Below the pieces are notes generated by a model that was not told the origin of the DNA, did no database searches, and saw only the letters and a program-made list of their open reading frames with translations. A DNA stretch of 28,960 bases, taken from positions 1 through 28,960 of the forward strand of contig JBDSRN010000038.1 of assembly GCA_039929265.1 (NCBI GenBank), written 5' to 3'. This stretch comes from ZC4RG30 sp039929265. GTDB lineage: Bacteria > Pseudomonadota > Gammaproteobacteria > Steroidobacterales > Steroidobacteraceae. A program made the translations under genes and the position numbers. The stretch's first letter is position 1, and each line of letters begins with the position of its first letter. Positions 21,988 through 28,960 of this stretch are shown here, piece after piece.

Positions 21988-22334
21988 TGGTGTGTGAAAC
22001 GGTATATCGTGCCGTTGGCGTCATCGATGACCAGAGGCGCGCCGTCGCGCGTGACCGTGACTGCGGCGGGCCGGCCCCAGGCGCTGTCGTTATCAATGAT
22101 GAACTCCGTCATGAAAGCTTCGCATTTGCCGGTCGTCTTTCCATCCTTCATGCGCACGCGGACCACCTTGTAGCCAGTGCGTTCCGGCCGCGTATGGGAG
22201 CCATGCAGCGTCACGAAGGCGTCACCTCGGTATTCAGACGGAAATGAACCAGTGCGCATCGCTCCAGCTTGTGCCGATGCAATCGACGAGGCAATTGCAA
22301 GCGACAGCATCATTGGGACAATTTCAGCGCGCAT
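21984..22334 (-). CDS. Signal peptide joined to C-terminal piece of glucose/sorbosone dehydrogenase
   Basis: A 116-residue protein. Residues 1-21 form a signal peptide (MLSLAIASSIASAQ). From residue ~29 the sequence matches the last ~85 residues of PQQ-dependent glucose/sorbosone dehydrogenases: FPSEYRGDAFVTLHGSHTR, GYKVVRVRMKDGKTTG, DNDSAWGRPAAVTVTRDG, IYRFTH. The first ~300 residues of the six-bladed propeller, including the catalytic His and PQQ contacts, are missing. The open frame, a good GGAGAG Shine-Dalgarno and coupling to the porin suggest it is still translated, but it cannot be an active dehydrogenase. Either an in-frame deletion remnant kept for porin expression or a new small periplasmic protein. 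Confidence 0.78.
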   Translation of the reverse strand: MRAEIVPMMLSLAIASSIASAQAGAMRTGSFPSEYRGDAFVTLHGSHTRPERTGYKVVRVRMKDGKTTGKCEAFMTEFIIDNDSAWGRPAAVTVTRDGAPLVIDDANGTIYRFTHQ

Positions 22335-22360
22335 ACTTGCTCTCCTTGATGGACTTCAAA

Positions 22361-22388
22361 CCAAGTCGTTTCACCAAAGTCGTTTCCG
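22361..22388. repeat. Tandem 10-bp repeat in promoter gap
   Basis: AAGTCGTTTC occurs at 22363-22372 and again at 22377-22386, a 14-bp period, both preceded by CCA. It lies 29-52 bp upstream of the 22334 start codon, a position suited to binding a dimeric regulator. Confidence 0.45.
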
Positions 22389-22492
22389 ACACGTGGGTTT
22401 TTGCGCTTAGGCAATCCTTGGAGCAATTGACATCCGGTCTTGGTACTGCCGAGATTGTGCGCTGAAATGCCGCCTGGCAAGCAGAACGCAGC

Positions 22493-22864
22493 ATGCCCGA
22501 AGGATGTGTCCAGTCATTGACGCGACCGGTGCACGAAGCGAGGCGGCTGTTCAACGACTTCGCCTATTCCACGACTCACGAGATCCAGTGGAAGAATTTC
22601 GCTTCCTGGCTTCTCGTGGGTGGCCTCGTTTCCGCAGGCTTCACGCGCTTGTGGGCGATCATCGACACATCGCGCGCTGCGGTGCGTACGAATCGACAAT
22701 GGATCTACGTTTCGGTGCTGCTGGTGCTTTGGATGGTTCACGCCGCCGACGCGTGGGGGAGCAAGCCCCAACGTGGTTGGGCTCCGCCTGCAGCGGCCGC
22801 GACCCCGACACGTCAACACCGGCCCGACGCGCCAGGGCCGGGGCTGGCTTCGATGGGGTCCTAG
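22493..22864 (+). pseudogene. Damaged DUF2231-type membrane protein
   Basis: Residues ~20-62 (FNDFAYSTTHEIQWKNFASW, then LLVGGLVSAGFTRLWAIID) match the central part of DUF2231 membrane proteins, followed by a second hydrophobic helix (QWIYVSVLLVLWMVHAADAW). Homologues start with another membrane helix and carry FINALVHAKDAWA-like sequence plus a last helix; here the first helix is absent, the middle is shortened, and the C-terminus is a Pro/Ala/Arg-rich run unlike the family. The gene is therefore likely a decayed copy. Its stop codon overlaps that of the converging rnk gene. Confidence 0.55.
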
Positions 22865-23262
22865 CCCGGCACCCCTGCCGCTTCCGGCTGGAACGGAACT
22901 TCGACGATGCGGTAACGCTGCTTTTCGCCGCCCGGCAGCTCCCAATCGATGGACTGCCCGACGCGCAGTCCGAGGAGCGCCGTACCAACGGGAACCAGGA
23001 CGGAGATTTTCCCCTCGTCGATATCCGCGCTTCCCGGGTATACCAGCGTTACCACCCGCCGCTCGCCGGTGGTCTCGTTCTCGAAAACAACGCGTGAATT
23101 CATGGTCACCACGTCTTTCGGGATTTTTTCGCGCGACACGATATTTGCGCGCACCAGCTCGCTTTCCAGATTTTCCAGACGCTTTCCGGGATTCGACTCG
23201 ACCAGCTTCAGCAGCCGGTCTGCGTCGCTTTGCGTGAGATAAATCTGAGGCAGTTTGGGCAT
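22861..23262 (-). CDS. rnk: Rnk, nucleoside diphosphate kinase regulator (GreA/GreB C-terminal family)
   Basis: A 133-residue protein with the Rnk layout: an N-terminal short coiled-coil (LTQSDADRLLKLVESNP to LESELVRANIVS) and a C-terminal FKBP-like GreA/GreB domain (VVTMNSRVVFENETTGERRVVTLVYP, ISVLVPVGTALLGLRVGQSIDW). Rnk binds RNA polymerase in the secondary-channel region but lacks the long Gre coiled-coil tip, so it does not stimulate cleavage. E. coli Rnk is 136 residues. The ATG at 23262 is supported by GGAG six nt upstream; an in-frame ATG at 23277 is weaker. It stands alone on the minus strand. Confidence 0.9.
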   Translation of the reverse strand: MPKLPQIYLTQSDADRLLKLVESNPGKRLENLESELVRANIVSREKIPKDVVTMNSRVVFENETTGERRVVTLVYPGSADIDEGKISVLVPVGTALLGLRVGQSIDWELPGGEKQRYRIVEVPFQPEAAGVPG

Positions 23263-23398
23263 CGTGGGCTCCGTCATCTTTTTCAGTTTGTCGTGTCGAT
23301 AAGGTACCCGAGGAAGGTCAGCAGAAGGTCGATTCAAGGCCGCACAGCCGTATATGACAACGCGCTATCCGCGACTGACCCGAGCGGCTGGCGCGCGG

Positions 23399-25054
23399 CT
23401 ACTCCGGAGCGATGGACGCACTCTCGGGCCCATCCGCCCGCGTTGCTGGCGGATTCGCGGCCGGCCGTTCGATCATGCGCCTCACGCGGGGAGCGTCGGG
23501 GCCGCGGTGCAATGCGCGCAGTGACTCCGGAATCACTGCATCCATCCGCGTCATGCGGTTATTGAGCCGGAGGTAGTCGAGCCAGGTTGGCGTCTCATAG
23601 CGTTCGACCCACAACTCCCGGTCCGACAAGTCACGCAGCAGCCGCCAGTTCAGCGCGCCGTCCCGCAAGCGGATGCGCCGGCGTTCGGCCATGGCGGCCA
23701 GAAACCGCAGATGGTCGACCTCCCGGATGAGGTACTCGATGGTTATCACGACGGGTCCGCTCCTGGGCACGACCGGTACGGCCGTCTGCGGAGGCTGCCA
23801 ATGCCGCAGCGGGTCGAGATCGAGATGCTCCGATTGTGCGAGCGGCCGCCAGACCCCGAAAGCCGCGCAAGCCAGCAGCACGATTGCGCAGATCAGCAGC
23901 GAGAACGTGATGCTCTCGCGCTCCGCGATGACTCCCCAGAGCCAGCTTCCGCCGGCGATCCCACCAAACGCGGCCATCTGGTAAAGCGACAGCGCGCGCG
24001 CCACCACCCAGCGCGGAGCGGCAAGCTGGACCGCGACGTTGAACGTGGCAAGCGCAAGCACCCACCCGGCTCCCGCCAGCGACAGTGCCGCTAACGTCGT
24101 TGGCAAATATCTGCTCAGGCCGGCACTGGCCGCGGCAACGGCGAACATGATGCAGGCCACGCAAACGATGATCTCGGTCGAGAACGCACGGCGGAGCTTC
24201 GCGGCAGCAACCGCGCCTGTCACGGCGCCGATGCCAAAGGCGCCGAGCATCAGGCCATAGACCAGTGGCCCGCCGCCAAGAAGTTCTTTGGCGACCAGTG
24301 GCATCAAGGCCATCAGCCCGCTGGACCCGACGCCAAAAACTGCGCTGCGCAGCAGGACAGTCCGGATAGCCGGCGACATCGACACGTAACGGACGCCGGC
24401 CGCCATGGCGGCGCCCAGCGACTCCCGCGGCAGGATCCCGGGTGCGTAAGTCGGGCGCCAGCAGGCGAGCACGACGATCAACGCGACGTAGCTCGCAGCA
24501 TTGACGGCGAATGCCGCAGCCGCTCCCGCCGCGGCGACGATCGCACCGCCAATCGCGGGACCGACACTGCGCGCAATGTTGAAGCCAACGCTGTTAAGTG
24601 CAATCGCTCCCGGCAGTTCAGTACGAGGCACCAGATCCCCGACCGAGGCCTGCCACGCCGGTGCATTGAAAGCCGAGCCGCAACCGATCAGGAAGGTGAA
24701 CAGCAGTAGTAGCCAAGGGGTGATCAGGCCGGCCCAGACGACCACTGCCAGGACAACCGAAACGGTCAGCATGAAAAATTGGGTGCCAAGCATCACCAGG
24801 CGGCGGTTGCGATTGTCTGCCAGGGCACCAGCCACCAGCGAAAACAGCATGACCGGCAACGCGAGCGAGGCCTGGATCAAGGCGACCATGTCGGCAGATT
24901 GCGCGATCGAGATCATCAACCAGGCGGCGCCAACCGACTGAATCAGTGAGCCGAAGTTGGCAAGGATGTTGGCGGACCAGACCGCCCGAAAAACGGGGTA
25001 GCGCATCGGAGACAACGCCGTGGGCTCGGCCGAGGGCGCGTCTGTCCGGTCCAT
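23399..25054 (-). CDS. MFS_3-type exporter with C-terminal soluble domain
   Basis: A 551-residue transporter. About 12 membrane helices cover residues ~15-400: YPVFRAVWSANILANFGSLI at the start, the LVAGALADNRNRRLVML loop 2-3 motif, and NAPAWQASVGDLVPRTELPGAIALNS, characteristic of the EntS/MFS_3 (PF05977) branch. A ~130-residue cytoplasmic tail follows: VVITIEYLIREVDHLRFLAA, ALNWRLLRDLSDRELWVERY, TPTWLDYLRLNNRMT, which looks like an antibiotic-biosynthesis-monooxygenase-type alpha/beta fold. Many MFS_3 proteins have this tail. Substrate unknown; EntS exports enterobactin. The ATG at 25054 has GAGAAAG seven nt upstream; the ATG at 25072 sits too close to AGGA. It is a single gene upstream of no obvious partner. 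Confidence 0.9.
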   Translation of the reverse strand: MDRTDAPSAEPTALSPMRYPVFRAVWSANILANFGSLIQSVGAAWLMISIAQSADMVALIQASLALPVMLFSLVAGALADNRNRRLVMLGTQFFMLTVSVVLAVVVWAGLITPWLLLLFTFLIGCGSAFNAPAWQASVGDLVPRTELPGAIALNSVGFNIARSVGPAIGGAIVAAAGAAAAFAVNAASYVALIVVLACWRPTYAPGILPRESLGAAMAAGVRYVSMSPAIRTVLLRSAVFGVGSSGLMALMPLVAKELLGGGPLVYGLMLGAFGIGAVTGAVAAAKLRRAFSTEIIVCVACIMFAVAAASAGLSRYLPTTLAALSLAGAGWVLALATFNVAVQLAAPRWVVARALSLYQMAAFGGIAGGSWLWGVIAERESITFSLLICAIVLLACAAFGVWRPLAQSEHLDLDPLRHWQPPQTAVPVVPRSGPVVITIEYLIREVDHLRFLAAMAERRRIRLRDGALNWRLLRDLSDRELWVERYETPTWLDYLRLNNRMTRMDAVIPESLRALHRGPDAPRVRRMIERPAANPPATRADGPESASIAPE

Positions 25055-25119
25055 GTTCGTGCTTTCTCGCATTTCCTGGTCTCGGATGAGACCGCCTGAT
25101 ACGGCTTGATTTGGAGAAT

Positions 25120-25210
25120 TGGCGGAGAGTGAGGGATTCGAACCCTCGAAGAACTTTTGGTCCTTACACCCTTAGCAGGGGTGCGCCTTCGACCACTCGG
25201 CCAACTCTCC
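25120..25210 (-). tRNA. tRNA-Ser(GCU)
   Basis: On the minus strand the 7-bp acceptor stem GGAGAGT/ACTCTCC, D arm TGGCCGAGTGG, anticodon loop CTGCTAA (anticodon GCU), long variable arm and T arm GGGTTCGAATCCC are all present. Discriminator G is followed by an encoded CCA at 25122-25120. The long variable arm fits class II serine tRNA. It lies downstream of csrA as in other Gammaproteobacteria. Confidence 0.97.
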
Positions 25211-25559
25211 GCTGACTGGCCTGCTGTTGCAGACCATCCCGCTGGAAGGCGCGGATGATACGCAATGTGCGTACCGATCGGCAAAAGATGGCGTCGATCA
25301 TCGCAAATAACGGGAAATTCGGGGGTCGAGGTGGACCCGTGAGAGGTGGCGAGCAGCCAAACCCAGCCGCAACCGCAACCGCAGCAACGCTTGCTCGGCA
25401 GCCTTTCGAACGCCGCGAATCATTCTTTGAGGACCAGGGAGGGAAATGCCAACGAAGAGCTCCGCGGCCTCATTCGGGCCTCCCGCTACCCAGGGCCGCC
25501 ATGCCTGGCCGGAATGGGGGTACCTCAACAAGGCATCCCGTCCCATCCGGGACCCGGAA
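25211..25559. other. Gap between tRNA-Ser and csrA with no gene seen
   Basis: About 350 bp. No second tRNA (tRNA-Arg follows tRNA-Ser here in E. coli) and no coding frame with family resemblance were found. A small hairpin, GTCCC-ATCC-GGGAC at 25540-25553, sits just after the csrA stop and could mark its 3' end. Confidence 0.5.
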
Positions 25560-25784
25560 TCAGTAAGCGGCCTGCGCCTCGTTATCCGGACCACGGGTCT
25601 CGTTGCCTACGCCGCCTTCCTGCTCGCGCTTGATGCGCTCGAAGATCTCTTCCCGGTGCACCGCAACGGTCTTCGGCGCATTTACGCCGATTCTAACTTG
25701 GTTACCTTTGACGCCCAGCACCGTGACAGTGACTTCGTCGCCGATCATGACGGCTTCGCCGACGCGTCTCGTAAGAATCAACAT
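25560..25784 (-). CDS. csrA: CsrA, carbon storage regulator
   Basis: A 74-residue RNA-binding global regulator. It begins MLILTRRVGEAVMIGDEVTV and continues VLGVKGNQVRIGVNAPKTVAVHREEIF, so the RNA-contact residues L4, R6 (LTRRVGE) and R44 of VHREEI are in place. The last ~16 residues are a variable acidic tail. CsrA binds GGA motifs in mRNA leaders to control translation and stability. It lies 189 nt downstream of alaS on the same strand and upstream of tRNA-Ser, the standard gammaproteobacterial order. The ATG gives the universal CsrA N-terminus. Confidence 0.97.
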   Translation of the reverse strand: MLILTRRVGEAVMIGDEVTVTVLGVKGNQVRIGVNAPKTVAVHREEIFERIKREQEGGVGNETRGPDNEAQAAY

Positions 25785-25973
25785 TTTAATTACACCATCC
25801 TTCGTGTTCAGGCTGCACAGTGCCGATCGGTGACGATTGCCACAAGCAGGGAAAATCTGAACCCCCAAGGCTACCGAAAAGTGTCACTGACGTCCTGCTT
25901 AACTGTCTGTTCAAGATGAGAATCAGACTTCGCGAATCTGGTAAATCAGTCGCCGCTGATAGCAACAGACAGC

Positions 25974-28607
25974 TCAATTGGCGAGTCGTTCACGCACCAA
26001 TTCAGAAACACTCGCGAGTGCGGCATCTATGCGCGATGGATCGGTGCCGCCGGCCTGCGCGAAATCCGGGCGGCCGCCGCCCTTCCCACCCACCTGCTTT
26101 GCAATCGCGCCAACGAGTTCACCAGCCTTGATGCGATGCGTCTGGTCCGCCGTGACACCGGTGACAAGAATCACCTTCGATTCGCTCTCGATCGATGCGA
26201 GCACGATCACTGCGGACCCGAGCTTGCTCTTGAGCTGATCCACGGCGTTGCGCAACGAGCCGGCATCGGCGCCTTCGATCTTCGTGGCAACGACTTTGAC
26301 GCCCTGTACATCGATTGCGCCGGCCGCAAGGTCAGTGCCCTGGCCGGAGGCGAGTTTGTCCTTGAGGCTGCGAACTTCCTTCTCGAGCCCCTTCAGCTGC
26401 GCGAGCGTTTCCTGCACGCGCGGGGCGACTTCTTCGCGTGAACCGCGCAGCAGTCCGGCGATGTTGCGCAACAGCTCGTCGCTCTGCTCGATGTACTCGA
26501 GCGCGTCGGCGCCGGTGAGCGCCTCGATGCGTCGCACGCCGGCGGCCACGCCGGATTCCGCGAGAATCTTGAACAGGCCGATGTCCCCGGCGCGCGCCAC
26601 GTGCGTGCCGCCGCACAGCTCTATCGAAAAATCGCCGAGCTTCAGCACGCGCACGTCCGATGTATATTTCTCGCCGAACAGTGCCATCGCACCGGCGGCC
26701 ACCGCGTCATCGAATCGCATGAGCGTGGTTTCGGCAGGCGCGTTGCGACGGATTTCCTGATTCACGAGCTGCTCGATCTGCAGCAGTTCGGCCGCCGTGA
26801 TCGGCTGAAAATGCGCGAAGTCGAAGCGCAGGCGATCAGGCGCGACCAGCGAGCCCTTCTGCGTCACATGCGCGCCGAGCACCTTGCGCAGCGCCGCGTG
26901 CAGCAGATGCGTCGCCGTATGATTGAGCCGCACCGACTGCCGGCGCGCCTCATTCACCTGCGCGTGCAGCACATCGCCCTTGGTGATGCGACCTGCCACG
27001 AGCTGGCCGATGTGCGAGTGCGCACTGCCGCGCTTGCGCGTGTCATCGACGATGAAGCGGACGCCCGCGCTGCTGCTGATCTCGCCGATGTCACCCACCT
27101 GCCCGCCCGACTCGGCGTAGAACGGTGTGCGATCCAGCACGACTTCGCCGCTCTCACCCGTGTTGAGCTCGGCGACTTCGGCGCCGTCCTTCAGCAACGC
27201 GATGACGCGACTGTCCGCATCGCTTAGTCGTTCGTAACCAGAGAAGCTGCTCTCCGCCTTGAAGTCGGTGCCCGCGCGCAGATCCACCCCGAAGCGGCTC
27301 GCGGCGCGCGCGCGTTCGCGCTGCGCGGCCATCGCGGCATCGAATCCTGCCTGGTCGATCTGCAAACCGCGCTCGCGCGCGATGTCAGCAGTGAGGTCGA
27401 GCGGAAATCCGAACGTGTCGTACAGGCGGAACACCATCACGCCGCCAAGCGTCCGGTTGGTGCCTGCTGCGGCGATCGCCGCGTCGAGCAGGCTCATGCC
27501 GGTGGCCAGCGTGCGCGAGAACTGCTCGCCTTCCTTGCCCAGCACATCGCGCACGAGTTTTTCGCTGGCCCGCAGCTCCGGATAAGCGTTGCCCATGGTG
27601 CGCACCAGTGCGGGCACGAGCTGCGCGAAGAACTGCGGATTGGCCCCGTACTTGTGACCGTGACGCATCGCGCGCCGCATGATCCGGCGCAGCACATAGC
27701 CCCTGCCCTCGTTCGAGGGCACCACGCCATCGACGACGAGAAAGCTGCACGCACGGATGTGATCCGCAATCACGCGCAGCGAGGGACTAGATAGATCCTC
27801 GGTGTTGAGCAGGCGCGCCGCTTCATGCATGAGATCCACGAAAAGATCGATCTCGTAATTGGAACGCACGCCCTGCATTGCCGCGGCAATGCGCTCGAGT
27901 CCCATGCCGGTGTCAACCGAGGGTTTGGGCAGTGGCACGAGTTTGCCGTCGGTGCCACGATCGAACTGCATGAACACGAGATTCCAGATCTCGGTCCAGC
28001 GATCACCGTCTTGATCGATCGAACCGGGCGGGCCGCCCGCGACCTCCGGACCGTGATCGAAAAAAATCTCGGTGCACGGACCGCAGGGACCCGTCTCGCC
28101 CATCTGCCAGAAATTGTCGGAGCCACCACCCGGCTTGTCGCCGATGCGCACGATGCGCGAGGTCTCAAGGCCGACTTCCTTGTGCCAGAGATCGAAGGCC
28201 TCATCGTCCGTGTGATACACGGTGACCATCAGGCGCTGCGGATCGATGCCCAGCCAATTGGGCGACGTCAGGAACTCCCAGGCGAACAGCACCGCATCGC
28301 GCTTGAAGTAGTCGCCGAAGGAGAAATTGCCCAGCATCTCGAAGAAGGTGTGATGGCGCGCCGTGTAGCCGACGTTCTCGAGATCGTTGTGCTTGCCGCC
28401 GGCGCGCACGCAGCGCTGCGATGTCGTTGCCCGCACGTCGGGCCGTTGCTCGACACCCAGGAACACATCCTTGAACTGGACCATGCCGGAATTGACGAAC
28501 AGCAGCGTCGGATCGTTGGCTGGAACCAGCGACGACGAGGGGACGATCGTGTGCCCGCGCTCGGCGAAGAAATGCAGGAACCTGGTGCGGATGTCGGCGG
28601 CTTTCAT
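25974..28607 (-). CDS. alaS: Alanyl-tRNA synthetase
   Basis: An 877-residue class II aminoacyl-tRNA synthetase, close to the E. coli length (876). The N-terminal catalytic domain contains FHSE-like motifs, including FVNSGMVQFKDVFLG and QRCVRAGGKHNDLENVG (motif 2), and GTGMGLERIAA-like DTGMGLERIAAAMQG (motif 3). The editing domain has the Zn-binding HTATH near residue 562 and the CGGTH set near 663-667. A C-terminal coiled-coil/DHHA1 domain ends the protein (GGKGGGRPDFAQAGG). It charges tRNA-Ala and edits Ser/Gly mischarging. The ATG at 28607 gives the usual MKAADIRTRFLHFF start. It is upstream of csrA. Confidence 0.98.
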   Translation of the reverse strand: MKAADIRTRFLHFFAERGHTIVPSSSLVPANDPTLLFVNSGMVQFKDVFLGVEQRPDVRATTSQRCVRAGGKHNDLENVGYTARHHTFFEMLGNFSFGDYFKRDAVLFAWEFLTSPNWLGIDPQRLMVTVYHTDDEAFDLWHKEVGLETSRIVRIGDKPGGGSDNFWQMGETGPCGPCTEIFFDHGPEVAGGPPGSIDQDGDRWTEIWNLVFMQFDRGTDGKLVPLPKPSVDTGMGLERIAAAMQGVRSNYEIDLFVDLMHEAARLLNTEDLSSPSLRVIADHIRACSFLVVDGVVPSNEGRGYVLRRIMRRAMRHGHKYGANPQFFAQLVPALVRTMGNAYPELRASEKLVRDVLGKEGEQFSRTLATGMSLLDAAIAAAGTNRTLGGVMVFRLYDTFGFPLDLTADIARERGLQIDQAGFDAAMAAQRERARAASRFGVDLRAGTDFKAESSFSGYERLSDADSRVIALLKDGAEVAELNTGESGEVVLDRTPFYAESGGQVGDIGEISSSAGVRFIVDDTRKRGSAHSHIGQLVAGRITKGDVLHAQVNEARRQSVRLNHTATHLLHAALRKVLGAHVTQKGSLVAPDRLRFDFAHFQPITAAELLQIEQLVNQEIRRNAPAETTLMRFDDAVAAGAMALFGEKYTSDVRVLKLGDFSIELCGGTHVARAGDIGLFKILAESGVAAGVRRIEALTGADALEYIEQSDELLRNIAGLLRGSREEVAPRVQETLAQLKGLEKEVRSLKDKLASGQGTDLAAGAIDVQGVKVVATKIEGADAGSLRNAVDQLKSKLGSAVIVLASIESESKVILVTGVTADQTHRIKAGELVGAIAKQVGGKGGGRPDFAQAGGTDPSRIDAALASVSELVRERLAN

Positions 28608-28649
28608 GGCGGTTACGCGTCGGTTTTATCGTGCCGGCGCATTAAGTCG

Positions 28650-28680
28650 AAGCGCCACGCGCGGCAAACCTGTCAATTTT
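28650..28680 (-). promoter_or_regulatory. Possible alaS promoter -35 box
   Basis: A consensus TTGACA lies on the minus strand at 28676-28671. About 18-23 nt further on is the AT-richer GACTTAAT, but no clean -10 box is seen at the ideal distance. The site is about 64 nt before the alaS start. Confidence 0.35.
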
Positions 28681-28711
28681 ACGCGGGTTGCGCCACTACT
28701 GCCAAACCGGG

Positions 28712-28756
28712 AAAGACCGGGTAGTGGTGCAGGCCATTACCAAAGACCGGGTAGTG
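28712..28756. repeat. 15-bp direct repeat
   Basis: AAAGACCGGGTAGTG at 28712-28726 is repeated exactly at 28742-28756. The first copy's GTAGTGG also pairs with CCACTAC at 28693-28699. The repeats abut the transposase scrap to the right and may be part of an IS end or insertion footprint. Confidence 0.6.
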
Positions 28757-28960
28757 TCCGAGTTTGCAATTTCGGCTATCGGGCCATTTCCCGCCGACCG
28801 GCCAGGGCGGGAGCGACTGCTGCGCTACTGTGCCCGTCCGCCGCCGGTCCACGGCGCCACCCCGAAGGCTTCACGCAAGGGGCATTCAACGAGCAGTCTC
28901 CGCTTGACTGCGCCGGCCAAGGCCGAGAGGCTCCCTCACGCGGCGTTGGATCGCCGATCC
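28757..28960 (+). pseudogene. IS91-type transposase scrap
   Basis: In the plus frame, FPADRPGRERLLRYCARPP (ending at 28843) matches the segment of IS91/Y2 transposases that reads like DR-x-x-LE-R-L-L-RY-x-ARPP, just before the ALERL region. After ARPP the similarity breaks; SLRLTAPAKAERL farther on may be a weak trace of the L-x-LTPLELIERLAAL segment. No start codon or catalytic tyrosine region is present, so this is a remnant, cut by the window end. Confidence 0.5.

Noticed and set aside
25340..25400. CCGCAA-type short repeats downstream of csrA
   Set aside because: Only a few imperfect copies of a 6-mer; no spacer structure and no CRISPR-like regularity.
25211..25559. Second tRNA (tRNA-Arg) after tRNA-Ser
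   Set aside because: The E. coli order predicts one on the far side of tRNA-Ser, but no cloverleaf or T-loop GTTCGAATC was found in this gap or between the tRNA and the MFS gene.

Overview
The window is GC-rich chromosomal DNA from a Gammaproteobacterium. The best phylogenetic marker is the alaS-csrA-tRNA-Ser(GCU) order at 25120-28607, which is conserved in Gammaproteobacteria. A Rnk-type elongation-factor-like protein, an outer-membrane TonB-dependent receptor and a Gram-negative porin agree with this. The catabolic style (TonB receptor, MFS transporters, FCD-type GntR regulator, exported enzymes) resembles Steroidobacterales/Nevskiales/Xanthomonadales relatives. That placement is inference, because no rRNA gene is present.

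Layout. 1-1734: an RRM RNA-binding protein (cut by the window edge), an XRE regulator with a decayed HipA fragment behind it, and a DsbA/FrnE-like oxidoreductase. 1787-7348 (minus strand): a tightly coupled five-gene operon encoding an MFS transporter, an isocitrate-lyase/PEP-mutase superfamily lyase with a KRCGH motif, a dihydropyrimidinase-type cyclic amidohydrolase, and LeuC- and LeuD-like hydratase subunits. 7475-9805 (plus): a small unknown protein, a SAM methyltransferase and a double-VOC protein, all overlapping. 9845-17967: a run of mostly exported proteins in divergent pairs: diheme cytochrome c4-like, a duplicated NIPSNAP-like protein, two paralogous bicupins, two paralogous small secreted proteins, a Tat-exported double-VOC protein, and a Tat-exported unknown, with a GntR/FCD regulator in the middle. 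18304-20526: a TonB-dependent receptor closed by a strong terminator. 20605-22864: a decayed zone holding an IS3-type transposase scrap, a porin, and remnants of a sorbosone dehydrogenase and a DUF2231 membrane protein. 22861-28607: housekeeping genes (rnk, an MFS_3 exporter, tRNA-Ser, csrA, alaS). 28608-28960: the alaS promoter region, a 15-bp direct repeat and an IS91-type transposase scrap.

How it may work together (inference). The four divergent intergenic gaps between 7349 and 16660 all carry a GATAAC(C)-containing inverted-repeat-like element. Together with the single GntR/FCD gene, this suggests one regulon. A substrate would enter through the TonB receptor and be attacked in the periplasm by the exported bicupin, VOC and other proteins, with cytochrome c4 as electron carrier. 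A product would cross the inner membrane through the MFS protein. A cyclic amide/imide or similar ring would then be opened by the amidohydrolase, hydrated by the LeuCD-like enzyme, and split by the KRCGH lyase into small acids. The last three steps parallel the enzyme classes of the lower nicotinate pathway of Eubacterium barkeri (enamidase, dimethylmaleate hydratase, dimethylmalate lyase). I do not recognise the whole set as a described pathway, and it is the main candidate for a new system here.
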